A stretch of DNA of 64,000 nt. Source: Bacillota bacterium (GTDB taxonomy: Bacteria > Bacillota > Clostridia > Peptostreptococcales > Anaerovoracaceae). The DNA lies in NCBI GenBank assembly GCA_017433375.1, contig JAFRHG010000029.1:21425-85424 (forward strand). Reading direction: 5' to 3'. Made by a program: the position numbers and the translations under genes. The notes below the pieces were generated by a model that did not search any database, was not told the DNA's origin, and saw only the letters and a list, made by a program, of their open reading frames with translations. Below are positions 1-9,300 of the stretch, piece by piece; position 1 is the stretch's first letter; every line of letters begins with the position of its first letter.

Positions 1-2
1 CC

Positions 3-569
3 CGGATCAGCATTTCCGCCGGCGCAGCGGTCCAGGCCTGCAACACCATCAACAGCCTGTTCTCCATGGCGGCCTTCAGCGTGGGGGACGCGGTGCTGAT
101 CCTGGTGGGCCAGAAACTGGGCGAGGGCAAGACCGATGAAGCCTGGAAGATGTCCGTGATCCTGCTGAAGATCGGCGTCCTTGTCGGCCTTGTCCTCGGC
201 GGCCTGACCCTGCTCTTCGGCCGGCCCATTTTGGGGCTCTTTGATTTCACCGCCGAGGGGGAGACGGATGCATGGCGCATTCTCGTCGTCTACGCGGCGA
301 CCCTGTTCATGGAAGTGTACAACGCTGTGCAGGTCACCGGCTGCCTGCGCTGCGGAGGGGATACCCGCTTCGCCATGATCACCGAGGTCTCCGCCGTCTG
401 GCTGATCGGCGTACCCCTGGCCTTCATTACGTCCCTGGTGCTGCACTGGCCCGTTTACCTGGCGGTGCTGGCCGTCAAGACCGAGGGTGTGGTCAAGGGC
501 GTGATCCTGACCCGCCGCTACCTGAGCCGGAAGTGGATGAACAATATGATCGGGGGATTGGATGACTAA
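3..569 (+). CDS. MATE family multidrug/Na+ efflux transporter, C-terminal part
   Basis: The reading frame is open from base 3, so the gene begins upstream of the window and only about 188 C-terminal residues are present. The protein is hydrophobic with several membrane helices. It carries the MATE-like stretch SVGDAVLILVGQKLGEGK and a late helix near TGCLRCGGDTRFAMI, both typical of the second half of MATE exporters, which move cationic drugs or metabolites out of the cell against an H+ or Na+ gradient. The stop codon overlaps the start of the following helicase gene by 8 bases, so the two are probably co-transcribed. The substrate cannot be read from the fragment. Confidence 0.85.
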   Translation, partial: RISISAGAAVQACNTINSLFSMAAFSVGDAVLILVGQKLGEGKTDEAWKMSVILLKIGVLVGLVLGGLTLLFGRPILGLFDFTAEGETDAWRILVVYAATLFMEVYNAVQVTGCLRCGGDTRFAMITEVSAVWLIGVPLAFITSLVLHWPVYLAVLAVKTEGVVKGVILTRRYLSRKWMNNMIGGLDD

Positions 570-2214
570 AAGAAAAGCAAACAGCGACATCGTATCCTTC
601 CTGCGGAACTTCGATATTGCCGAATACCAGGAGAAGGCCCGCTGGCTGGACCGCCGGTTCATTCTTCACGTGGGCCCGACCAACTCGGGCAAAACCTACG
701 ATGCCCTGCAGGCCCTGAAGAAGGCGGGGACCGGCGTTTACCTGGGCCCCCTGCGGCTCCTCGCCCTGGAAATGTACGACACGCTGAACGCCGCCGGCGC
801 CCTCTGCGAGCTGCTGACGGGGGAGGAATTCATCCGGGTGCCCGGAGCCCAGCTCACCGCCTCAACCATTGAACTCTGCGATTACCGAAAGCGCTACGAC
901 GTGGCCGTCATCGACGAGGCCCAGATGATCGCCGATCCCCACCGGGGCGGCAACTGGACCAAGGCCATCTTCCTCGTGGATGCGGCGGAGGTGCACATCT
1001 GCCTTTCCCCCGACGCGGAGGAACTCATCTGCCGGATCCTGGACGGCTTCGACGGGCAGTACGAGATCCGCCGCCACGAGCGGCTGGCGCCCCTGGTCTA
1101 CGCCGGCCAGATGGAGAGCATGAGCGAGGTGGAGGACGGCGACGCGGTGATTGTCTTTTCCCGGCGGTCGGTCCTGGCGACGGCGGGAGAACTGCAGCAG
1201 CTGGGGAAAAAGGCCAGCGTGATCTACGGAGCGCTGCCCCCCGCATCCCGGCGGGAGGAGGTGCGCAAATTCGCCTCGGGAGAGAACACGGTGGTGGTAT
1301 CCACCGACGCCATCGGCATGGGGATCTCCCTGCCCATCCGGCGGATCATCTTCCGGGAGATGACCAAGTTTGACGGTGAGGATGACCGCACCCTGAACGG
1401 CAGCGAGATCCGGCAGATCGCCGGCCGTGCCGGCCGCTACGGCATCTATGATCAGGGAGAGGTCCTGACCATGGCCAAGCCGGAGGTGGTGGAGGAGGCC
1501 CTGAAGGAGACGGGCCGGCCGCTGCAGGTGGTGACCATCCCCTTCCCCAAAGAGGCCGTGGACACCGGCTTCACCTTCTGGCGCCTCTTCGATGAGTGGC
1601 AGAACCTGCCCCATGTGCCCGGCTTCTCCCGGGAGGATATGAGCGAGGCCATGTTCCTGCTGAAGGAGCTGGGGGACAGGATCGCCCGCCAGCTTCCCCG
1701 GGAACTTCTCTACGAACTGATCACCTGTCCTGTGGACATCAAGAACGAGCGGCTGGTCCTCTACTGGCTGGAAAGCTGCATCGCCATCGGCGTCGGCGCC
1801 GAGCCGGAGGTACCCATGTTCGACACGGACACCCTGGAGGGATGCGAGCTGCAGTACAAGGCTCTGGATGTCCGCCATCAACTGCTGCGCCGGATCGGCA
1901 TCGAGGATCCCCGCATGGAGGAGAAGCTGGAGCTCTGCGAAAAGATCAATCAGCTCCTTCTGGAGGACAAACGGAATCTGCGCAGGCGCTGCCCCCGCTG
2001 CGGCCGGTCCCTTCCCGCCGACTGGCCCTACGGGATCTGCGACCGCTGCTACGGCGGCCACCGGCGCAGGCGCGGCGGCAATGACCGCCACCCGGGCAAG
2101 GGCGGCTCGGGCAAGAGTGGCTCTGGTCAGGGTAGCTCCGGCAAGGGCGGCTCTTCCAGCAAAGATGGCAAGCGCAAAAGACGAAAGAATCCCCGCCGCC
2201 GCAGAAGGCGCTAG
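562..2214 (+). CDS. SUV3-like ATP-dependent RNA helicase with zinc-ribbon and basic tail
   Basis: Superfamily 2 helicase of the SUV3 type, 550 residues. Walker A GPTNSGKT is at residues 38-45 and the DEAQ motif II at 118-121. The later motifs VVSTDAIGMGISLP and QIAGRAGRYG fit RNA-dependent ATPase activity. In mitochondria SUV3 works with exoribonucleases in RNA decay; a role in RNA turnover here is inferred. The C-terminus has a four-cysteine knuckle (C477, C480, C493, C496) followed by a Gly/Ser/Lys-rich and finally Arg-rich tail, probably a disordered RNA-binding extension. The start overlaps the preceding transporter gene by 8 bases. The helicase call is firm; the biological role is not. 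Confidence 0.88.
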   Translation: MTKRKANSDIVSFLRNFDIAEYQEKARWLDRRFILHVGPTNSGKTYDALQALKKAGTGVYLGPLRLLALEMYDTLNAAGALCELLTGEEFIRVPGAQLTASTIELCDYRKRYDVAVIDEAQMIADPHRGGNWTKAIFLVDAAEVHICLSPDAEELICRILDGFDGQYEIRRHERLAPLVYAGQMESMSEVEDGDAVIVFSRRSVLATAGELQQLGKKASVIYGALPPASRREEVRKFASGENTVVVSTDAIGMGISLPIRRIIFREMTKFDGEDDRTLNGSEIRQIAGRAGRYGIYDQGEVLTMAKPEVVEEALKETGRPLQVVTIPFPKEAVDTGFTFWRLFDEWQNLPHVPGFSREDMSEAMFLLKELGDRIARQLPRELLYELITCPVDIKNERLVLYWLESCIAIGVGAEPEVPMFDTDTLEGCELQYKALDVRHQLLRRIGIEDPRMEEKLELCEKINQLLLEDKRNLRRRCPRCGRSLPADWPYGICDRCYGGHRRRRGGNDRHPGKGGSGKSGSGQGSSGKGGSSSKDGKRKRRKNPRRRRRR

Positions 2215-2265
2215 ACCACATTTGGTCTCATCGTCTTCTCCGCATTCGGCCCATCGCCGCTTAAC

Positions 2266-2358
2266 GTGTCTGCCAAATCCCGCGATATAAGGACTTTGGC
2301 AGACACAGAACTCTTTGTTGTCTACCAAACTGTTGATTCAAGGGTTTTTAGCAGACAC
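2266..2358. repeat. Two tandem 41-bp palindromic units, 52-bp period
   Basis: Four half-sites resembling GTGTCTGCCAAA lie at 2266-2277 (+), 2295-2306 (-), 2318-2329 (+) and 2347-2358 (-). Each pair is an inverted repeat with a 17-base gap, and the pairs repeat with a 52-base period. The first pair is perfectly complementary; in the second the arms differ at three positions, so a conserved DNA site is likelier than a conserved RNA hairpin. No U-tract follows. The array fills most of the gap between the helicase and the HipA-like gene (2215-2547), which otherwise holds only the operators below. Confidence 0.6.
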
Positions 2359-2462
2359 GTGAGTGCCCTTCGCCGTTCACGTAAGTATGCGGATTAGGTT
2401 CAGCCTCCTCTTGATCCGGTGCGGCCGGGGAGGCCAATGACGGAAAGATATTTGACACGAGT

Positions 2463-2509
2463 AACCATATATGATAACATCACGGCAGCGGGTGATATCA
2501 TATATGATA
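2463..2509 (+). promoter_or_regulatory. Two palindromic operators upstream of the XRE-HipA gene
   Basis: TATCATATATGATA at 2496-2509 is a perfect 14-bp palindrome. A 12/14 match (AACCATATATGATA) lies at 2463-2476, 33 bases away, or about three helical turns. Paired palindromes just before a gene whose product begins with an XRE helix-turn-helix are typical of autoregulated toxin-antitoxin promoters; E. coli HipB binds comparable palindromes. Binding here is inferred. Confidence 0.6.
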
Positions 2510-2547
2510 CATCGCGAAAGAGTTACTGGGAAAAGGGGGCAAACTGT

Positions 2548-4062
2548 ATGGATAAGAAAGCGGCGAAACCGGCGAATAAAGCCAGAAAACCGAAACCGGC
2601 GAAGGCAGCCGGGGAAGCTAAGGCGGCGAAGGAAGCCGGGGAAGCGAAGCCATCCGGGAAAAAAACAGGAAGCCAAAAGAAGGACGAGAAGAAAACCCGG
2701 CTGCGGCGGGACGTGACCAGCCATCTGGCGGCAGAGCGGATCATGGCGCGGATGACCCAGGAGGAGATGGCCGAAGCGCTGGGGACGAGCAAGTCCAGCA
2801 TCTCCCGGATCGAAAGCGGCGGGCAGAACCTGACCGTGGACTACATTCAGGCCATGGCCGAGGCGCTGCAGAAGAATGTGAGCTTCGTGATGGAGGATCC
2901 CCGTATCGAATACGGGGATGAATCGGAGTACAGCCTAAAGCTGTACGATGAAGAATTGATCCGGTTTCGGATGAAGAGGGGCGTAAGCCTGCATGCGGAG
3001 ATTGTATATGTCAATGATGACAGGAAAAATGTGTTTCCCATGGATTTGGAACTAACAGAGGAAGGACTTCTGGAGTGGCTCAGGCGAAGGGTCGTGCCCG
3101 GGAACCGTGAGCTGGTAGGGAGCATACTGCATTCTCTCGGCCTGACTATGGGAAATCTGAAGGGGATCATCGACGTCTGCATGGGTCTGTCCCTGAATGA
3201 CAGCTACTGGATTCCACAAAGCAATTTTACCGGATCATTTGCGCAATACAATCTATACCAGAATCGCTTTGATGAAGCCCTTTCACTTATTGCCTATCTG
3301 GGAAGAGGAAGCAGAAGGAAGAAATACGGAACGACTCCGGAACTGACCACGGGAGGCATGCTTCGAAAGGCCTGGCATTTTTCCGATCGTAACGGCATAT
3401 GGCTCTACAAAAGCGGGACCAGCGGATACGCCAATGCGGGAAACGAGCCCTACTCGGAGTTCATGGCGTATCAGATCGCCCGGCGAATGGGTCTGCACGT
3501 CGTGCCCTATGAGCTGGCAAACTGGTATGGGATCCTGGCATCAAAGTGCAAGTTGTTTACCGATATTGACACTTCGTTTATCCCTGCCGGCAGGGTAGTG
3601 AAGACAGGGGGGATCGATGCGTGTCTGGATTACTATAAGAAACTGGGCGACGACTTCTATCAGGAACTGGTCAGCATGCTGATCTTTGACGCACTCATTG
3701 TAAATGAGGACCGGCATTTCGGCAATTTCGGTCTGCTCCGGGACAATCACACCGGCGAGATCATTTCACCGGCACCCATCTTTGACAATGGGCTTTCCCT
3801 GCTATGTTATGGAATGAAAAAAGAGTTTATTGACGACACGGAGTACAGGGAGTATCTGGCAGGAAGGACGAATCCATACGGAGAGGGGAGCCAGTTCATG
3901 GACCTTGCCCGCCGGATCATCGGCCCTGTCCAGAAGGGACAGCTCCGCCGCCTGGCCGGCTTCACCTTCGAGGAAAGCGACGTGACCAACCTGCCCCGCT
4001 GGCGGACGCAGCGGCTGGAGGAGATGGTCCGGGACCGTGCAAATGCAATGCTGGCCATGTAA
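2548..4062 (+). CDS. XRE helix-turn-helix fused to HipA-like Ser/Thr kinase
   Basis: A 504-residue single-chain protein. Residues 1-50 are Lys/Ala-rich and probably disordered. An XRE helix-turn-helix follows (about 55-115, including TQEEMAEALGTSKSSISRIE), then a divergent region and a HipA/CtkA-type kinase domain. Catalytic features are NEDRHFGNFG with the candidate base D388, and PIFDNG with the metal-binding D413. HipA kinases phosphorylate cellular targets and arrest growth, while HipB-type DNA-binding partners restrain them; here both parts sit in one polypeptide. I chose ATG 2548, not the upstream GTG 2419, because AAAGGGGG precedes it and the palindromic operators (2463-2509) would otherwise be coding. 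Alternative view: a CtkA-like kinase rather than a true toxin. Confidence 0.82.
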   Translation: MDKKAAKPANKARKPKPAKAAGEAKAAKEAGEAKPSGKKTGSQKKDEKKTRLRRDVTSHLAAERIMARMTQEEMAEALGTSKSSISRIESGGQNLTVDYIQAMAEALQKNVSFVMEDPRIEYGDESEYSLKLYDEELIRFRMKRGVSLHAEIVYVNDDRKNVFPMDLELTEEGLLEWLRRRVVPGNRELVGSILHSLGLTMGNLKGIIDVCMGLSLNDSYWIPQSNFTGSFAQYNLYQNRFDEALSLIAYLGRGSRRKKYGTTPELTTGGMLRKAWHFSDRNGIWLYKSGTSGYANAGNEPYSEFMAYQIARRMGLHVVPYELANWYGILASKCKLFTDIDTSFIPAGRVVKTGGIDACLDYYKKLGDDFYQELVSMLIFDALIVNEDRHFGNFGLLRDNHTGEIISPAPIFDNGLSLLCYGMKKEFIDDTEYREYLAGRTNPYGEGSQFMDLARRIIGPVQKGQLRRLAGFTFEESDVTNLPRWRTQRLEEMVRDRANAMLAM

Positions 4063-4081
4063 TTTAAACAAGGAGACCACA

Positions 4082-4894
4082 ATGAACAGAGACATCTTCC
4101 TATCCACCTTTTCTCATAACGCGACGAAGGAGATCGCCTTCTACGGCATCGGGATCGAATTCAACCAGTTCTGCATTTCCAAGTGGCTGGACGATGAGGT
4201 GATCGGCGATACTTTGGCCAGGATGCGCCGGCAGGCTGAACGCTGCGGTGTTTGCCTCCCGCAGGCGGAGGGCGGGCCCGATGCGGCTGCCACGCTGATC
4301 GATCCCGCAAAGGCAATCGTTCACGGCCCCTTCACCGACCTGGCTCCGGCAGCCTTCGACCACCGCTTCCGGGACCTGACCCGCGCCCGCTTCGATCAGG
4401 CTGCGGCGGGGACGCTGGCCCTGGGCCTCTCCCGCATGGTCGTCCACACCGGCTACATCCCCCTGGTCTTCGACCCCCGGTGGCAGGTGAAGGAGTCCAT
4501 CGGATTCTGGCAGGAATTCCTGGAGGACAAGCCGGAGGATTTCCAGATCTATCTGGAAAACGTCATGGACGAAAAGCCGGCGTTGCTTTTGGACATCGTG
4601 GAGGGTGTGAACGATCCCCGCATGAACATCTGCCTGGACGTGGGCCACGTCAACGCCATCTCGGAAATGAGTGTGCCCCGGTGGATCGAGGCTCTGGGCC
4701 CAAAGATCCGCCATCTCCATCTGCACAACAATGACGGGAACCATGACCTCCACCAGGCCCTGACCGAAGGGACTCTGGACATGGAAGAGATCCTCTGCGC
4801 CGTGGACGCCTGCTGTCCCCCGGAGACCACGCTCACCATCGAAAGCCGCGACTGCCACGACTCCATTCACTGGCTGCTGGAACGGTGCGGCTGA
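4082..4894 (+). CDS. Sugar phosphate isomerase/epimerase-like TIM-barrel protein
   Basis: 270 residues with the pattern of the xylose-isomerase-like (AP endonuclease 2) TIM-barrel family. Likely metal ligands sit in YLENVMD (Glu), CLDVGHV (Asp, His), HLHLHNNDG (His, Asp) and TIESRD (Glu). Such enzymes isomerise or epimerise sugars or polyols, or act as endonuclease IV; substrate-specific features cannot be recognised. The start at 4082 follows AAGGAGA, 19 bases after the HipA-like gene stop, so the two may share a transcript. The stop overlaps a possible small ORF as TGATG. Confidence 0.75.
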   Translation: MNRDIFLSTFSHNATKEIAFYGIGIEFNQFCISKWLDDEVIGDTLARMRRQAERCGVCLPQAEGGPDAAATLIDPAKAIVHGPFTDLAPAAFDHRFRDLTRARFDQAAAGTLALGLSRMVVHTGYIPLVFDPRWQVKESIGFWQEFLEDKPEDFQIYLENVMDEKPALLLDIVEGVNDPRMNICLDVGHVNAISEMSVPRWIEALGPKIRHLHLHNNDGNHDLHQALTEGTLDMEEILCAVDACCPPETTLTIESRDCHDSIHWLLERCG

Positions 4895-4991
4895 TGGAAA
4901 AGGTACAGAATCCGGTAAAAAAACTGTTGGAAAACGCACAGAAAAACGCGCAAAAGAAGCCGGGCGGGTTTGCCCCATGCAGCATCCTCTA
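4893..4991 (+). CDS. Possible 32-residue peptide, stop-start overlapped
   Basis: The ATG overlaps the TGA of the preceding gene (TGATG), and the frame encodes a basic, amphipathic peptide (containing VKKLLENAQKNAQKK) that ends inside the first 23-bp repeat. No separate ribosome-binding site is visible, so it would depend on translational coupling. It could be chance readthrough sequence. No family recognised. Confidence 0.2.
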
Positions 4992-5059
4992 AAATACAGG
5001 ACACATATCCTCTAAAATATATCTGTTTTTCCCTCTAAAATGATTGACAATTCTCCTCT
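4986..5059 (+). repeat. Four direct repeats at exact 23-bp spacing
   Basis: CCTCTAAAAT starts at 4986, 5009 and 5032, and a degenerate fourth copy (CCTCTGTTTT) starts at 5055. All are exactly 23 bases apart, while the sequence between them is variable and AT-rich. The array stops where the truncated ATPase reading frame begins. I read it as an operator or iteron array left over from that gene's promoter. It is too short and too degenerate for a CRISPR. Confidence 0.6.
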
Positions 5060-5901
5060 GTTTTCAGGGAGAATTCAACCCCGCCTCCGTTCAGCAGAAA
5101 CTGATTCCACTGGCCCATATGATCTGCAGGGGCGGATGGCCTGCCGTGATCAAAGAGAAGCGAACGGAGACCGGCGCGTTGCTGGAAGCTTATTTCGATG
5201 CCTTGTTCGAGGTCAACATTCCCCGAAAAAAACTGAAGGGAAATGAATCGAGAAGGGTAGCCCAGGCGCTTGCCAGAAACACCGGTCATGCGCTGACATT
5301 GAAGACGATTGCCGCGGATGCGCAGTTGCCGGCCTCAGATTCTACCCAGACGGCGGCAAAGGTTTCTGACCACATCGCTGCGCTGGAGGAGCTGTATGTC
5401 ATTGAATCCGTCCGCGGGTGGGATGCGCCCATCCGTTCAAAGAGCCGTTTGAGAACCAAGCCCAAATACTACTTTTCCGATCCCTCGCTGACAGCGGCCC
5501 TTCTGCAGATCACGCCGGAAAGGCTGATTGAGGAAGGTCAGCTGTTCGGAATGCTTTTTGAATCATTGGCCATGCACGACCTGGCGGTTTACACGGAAGC
5601 CCTGCCTGGCGCGTCAGGCGATGCTCTTCACTATTACAGGGATTCCGACGGCCTGGAGATCGACGCCGTCATAGAATTGAGGACAGGACAGTGGGCAGGA
5701 CTGGAAATCAAGCTGGGAGAAAACAGATGGCGGGAGGGCGCGAAGGCGCTGAACAGGCTCAGGAAAAAGGTGGCCGCAAATTCGGCCGCCAGGAATCCGT
5801 CACCGGCGTTCATGGCGGTGATCGTCGGAGCAGGAGAAGCGGCCAGATACGATAAGGAGGAGGACGTGTACATTATTCCGTTAACGGCCCTCGGCGCGTA
5901 G
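5044..5901 (+). pseudogene. 5'-truncated AAA-family ATPase (DUF4143 C-terminal half)
   Basis: The frame encodes about 280 residues matching the C-terminal half of the predicted AAA ATPases with a DUF4143 domain: the stretch ALTLKTIAADAQL, a winged-helix-like segment, and a nuclease-like end with DGLEIDAVIE and GLEIKLGE. The N-terminal AAA domain with Walker A and B is absent. The only in-frame starts are a TTG at 5044 and later ATG codons, none with a good ribosome-binding site. The 23-bp repeat array runs directly into this frame, as if an internal deletion joined the old promoter to the C-terminal half. Probably non-functional. Confidence 0.7.
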
Positions 5902-6003
5902 GGCAGGCTTGCGGCAGCCGAAAGAAGTGCCGCGGCAGGACTCGCTTCTGGTAATTCCTTCAAATTCATGAAAAATACTCCAAAACCACCATTTTTTGTG
6001 GAA

Positions 6004-6032
6004 TTGACACTGCAAAGTGAAAAGGCTAGAAT
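6004..6032 (+). promoter_or_regulatory. Promoter of the cobalamin operon
   Basis: TTGACA at 6004-6009 and TAGAAT at 6027-6032 with a 17-base spacer, a near-consensus vegetative promoter. Transcription would start near 6039, just before the riboswitch. Confidence 0.7.
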
Positions 6033-6051
6033 GGGGTCGACAGTATAGAAA

Positions 6052-6251
6052 CATTCCATGTTCCCCCATTGATTTGGGGGCCAAGAGGGAATCAGGAGAG
6101 AAGCCTGAGCGGTCCCGCCACTGTGTTTAGGGAGTCTTCGTTCACTGCAAAGGCAATCCACTGGCTGAGCATCATCCGCGTTGAGGGATGGGCCCGGCTG
6201 GGAAGGAGAACGAAGGTGAAGATCTATGAGCCAGGAGACCTGCATGGAATA
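6052..6251 (+). promoter_or_regulatory. Cobalamin riboswitch aptamer
   Basis: Stem P1 pairs 6053-6060 with 6243-6250 (ATTCCATG/CATGGAAT). Inside lie the conserved blocks of the class: GGGAATC...CCTGAGCGG, CCCGCCACTGT, AATCCACTGG, CTGGGAAGG, and the B12 box GAGCCAGGAGACCTGC near 6229-6244. It binds adenosylcobalamin or a related corrinoid and, with the terminator at 6322, should switch the downstream operon off when cobalamin is plentiful. A copy of the iterated GCAAAGGCAAT motif lies in the peripheral part (about 6147). Confidence 0.93.
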
Positions 6252-6321
6252 TGGTTCTTGATCTGTGCGGTGAACACAGAGGCGAGAGAGCGAGCATAAA
6301 AAATGATGTAGCGAAAACGGG

Positions 6322-6350
6322 CTGCAGTCGAAGGTGACTGCAGTTTTTTT
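6322..6350 (+). terminator. Riboswitch expression-platform terminator
   Basis: CTGCAGTC (6322-6329) pairs with GACTGCAG (6336-6343), followed by seven T residues (6344-6350). It lies 70 bases after the aptamer and about 45 bases before the first start codon, as expected for transcriptional control by the riboswitch. Confidence 0.88.
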
Positions 6351-6395
6351 GTGCCTGCTCTCCACTCACCTCAGGTGAGAAGAAGGAGGTGTCTT

Positions 6396-9300
6396 ATGAC
6401 AAACAAAACGTTATTGCAAAAGCCGGGGATCCGGTGGGCGCTGGCGGCAGTGCTTGCCCTGCTCATGACGGCGGCCTTTTTACCCGTCCAATCATTTGCG
6501 GAAGATGGTGATCCCTCTGCAGGGACGGAAGGCTTCCTGTCGGAGATCCGGATAGGCGCGGCGCCGGGATATGCCATCGATCCGGCGTTCTCGGGAGAGC
6601 CGGGAGAATATACCTTTGAGGTGCTGGACAGCATTAACACGGTGGCCGTCACGCCGACTCTGTCGGAGGCCGGGGCAGGCGGGACCATCACGGTAAAGTG
6701 GACGAACCTGAACAATGAGCAGCCCCAGGAGAAGACTGTCCAGAGCGGGAAAAACCAGAACATGACCTGGTTCCGCAAGGCGGACACCCCCTCCGGAACC
6801 TCCTTCACCGTGGAGGTGACCAAGGATAAGGAAACCCAGGTTTACACCTTCACGGACAAGGTGGTCAGCCATCTGACCGGGCTGTCAGTAACTGAGAACG
6901 GACAAAAAGTGGTCATCGATCCGGCCTTCAATACCAATACACTGGAGTACTCCGCCACGGTGCTGGCAAGTACGGAAACGGTGAACATCAAGGCCACGCC
7001 CTACGGGGAAGGATATTCCGTCACCATCGCAGGCGCTGCCGCGCAGGGAGGCCAGGCCGATGCCGCACTGACCGGAGACACGACACAGATCCCGATCGTC
7101 GTACAGGGAACAGGGTTTGAGCCCCTGACCTACACACTGACAGTGAACAAGGTGCCTGCGGTCAAAGCCGTATTCGATACGACGCCGGAAGATGCCGGTG
7201 TGCTGCTCAGGGACAACAACGGAGACCGGATCCTGCCGGGCGCCGACGGGGCCTTTACCATCAAGGCCGGCGTTGAACACACATACTATGTCACGAAGGC
7301 GGGGTATGTTTCCGCCAGCGGGACCATCAATCTGAGCGAGGATACGGTCACGGAGGTGGATCTGGCCGAAGCGGCGGACAATCCGAACATCGACAAAGAC
7401 ACGCCCGCCCAGTGGAAAAACTTCCGCAACAGCGACAGCAACATGGCCATCGTCAGCGATCCTACGCCCAAGTCTGCAAAGGCAACGGAATTCCACTGGG
7501 CAAAAAAACTGGGTACCGGATGGAGCGCTGCAGTGAACCAGCCGATCATCGTTGACGGCAGGCTCATCACCATGTCGGGCAAGAAGATCTACGCGCTGAA
7601 CCTGACCACCGGCGAAGTGGAAATGGAAGGCGATCTTGTCGCTGCCCCCAGTTACAGCTACACCCCCATGACCTGTGTGGACGGGATCATCCTCTGCCCC
7701 CTGTCCAACGGGATCGTGCAGGCGGTCAACGCCAGCACGCTGGAATCCCTCTGGGTCTATACCGATGCGCTGAAGGGACAGGCGCTGTCCCCCATTGCCG
7801 TCAATGACGGATATGCGTACACCGGTTTCTGGAACCAGGAGAGCAAAGACGCAAACTATGCCTGCTTCTCCCTGACCGATGAAGATCCGGATGATCCCCT
7901 GGAGCAGAAGGCGCCCACCTGGACCTACACCAACAATGGAGGGTTCTATTGGGCCGGAGGGATCGCCGCGGGGGATTATATTCTCGTGGGAACCGATGAC
8001 GGCTGCCCCGAAGGAAGCCCCGGACCGGCCAGAATCCTGGCGCTGGATGCGAAGAGCGGAATCGTTGCCGACAGCGCGGGCGTGACGGGAGATCAGCGTT
8101 CATCGATCTCCTACGATCCCCAGTCCCAAAGATACTTTGGAACGACCAAGGCGGGAGAACTGTTCTCCTTCGGTTTTGATCAGGAAACCGGAAAGATCCT
8201 GGATTTCCGTTCCAAGGTCTACGGCGGGATGAGCACCAGCACACCACTGGTCTATAAAGGCGCGGTATACTGGGGCAACTCTTCCGGGCTGAACTTCTCA
8301 GGAAATAATTCCGTCATCGCCTCCGATGTCACCACCCTGGAGGAAAACTGGCGTGTCCCGCTGCAGGGTTATCCCCAGTGCTCCATGCTCCTCTCTACCG
8401 CATACGAGGAGACGGAAGGCTACGTCTATATTTACTCCACATACAACAGCCAGCCGGGCGGCATTACCCTGATCAAGGCGAAGCCCGACGCGAAGTCGAC
8501 GGAGGATGACAACGTCATCAAGGAAGAGATCTACGACGCGGAAGGATATCAGCAGTACTGCATCTCCAGCATCATCTCCGATGAGAACGGGCAGCTGTTC
8601 TACAAGAACGACTCATGCAACATGCTGGCCGTCGGGCCGGTGAACGCATCGCTGGATTCACTGACCGCAGAAGGCGGCGATCCGAAATGGGACAAGGAGT
8701 TCCAGAGTTCAAAGGAAAACTATGAGATCACCGTTGACCCGGGCACCCAGAGCGTTGCCTTTGCATTCGAACCTACTGAAGGAAGCAGTGTGGAGATCAA
8801 CGGGAAGACCGTGACGGACGGAACGTGGAACGTGAAAGTCCGCGATGGAAGCGGGCTGCTGGAGATCACGGCCGTATCGGGAACACACAGAAAAACCTAC
8901 ACGGTGAATATCCGCGAACGGTCACAGGACGCGACGCTGGGCGCATTGGTGGTCAATGAGTCCAACGCCTACGGCAGCGCGAAAACCATGTCCCCGGTCT
9001 TTGATTCCCAGGGGAAGGAATTCACGGTCTACGGTGCGGGTGCATCCAGAAGCTTCGAGAACGTGTGGCCCGACGCGACGGACAAAAACGCTGCGGTCAA
9101 GGTGTTCGCGATCTCCGGCGTTCCCGAGAACCGGCTGGACGATAAGACCACGGGAGAGATCTATGTGACGGCGGTCAATAACGGCCACAACCGGTACGCC
9201 TGCTATTTCGACGCCTCTACTGCGGCGGCCTCCCCAATCAAGCTGAAGATCCAGGTGACTTCCGAATCCGAAGACACGGTCCGGGATTATTACCTGACCG

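Noticed and set aside
2213-2228. AGACC...GGTCT hairpin after the helicase gene as a terminator
   Set aside because: The stem is only five pairs and no T-run follows.
862-2328. Long minus-strand open frame (488 codons) opposite the helicase gene
   Set aside because: It is a mirror of a GC-rich real gene: low-complexity, Leu/Gly/Ala/His-rich, no ribosome-binding site and no known domain.
4986-5059. 23-bp spaced repeats considered as a CRISPR array
   Set aside because: The repeat unit is only about 10 bases, spacers are about 13 bases and AT-rich, and no cas gene is nearby.
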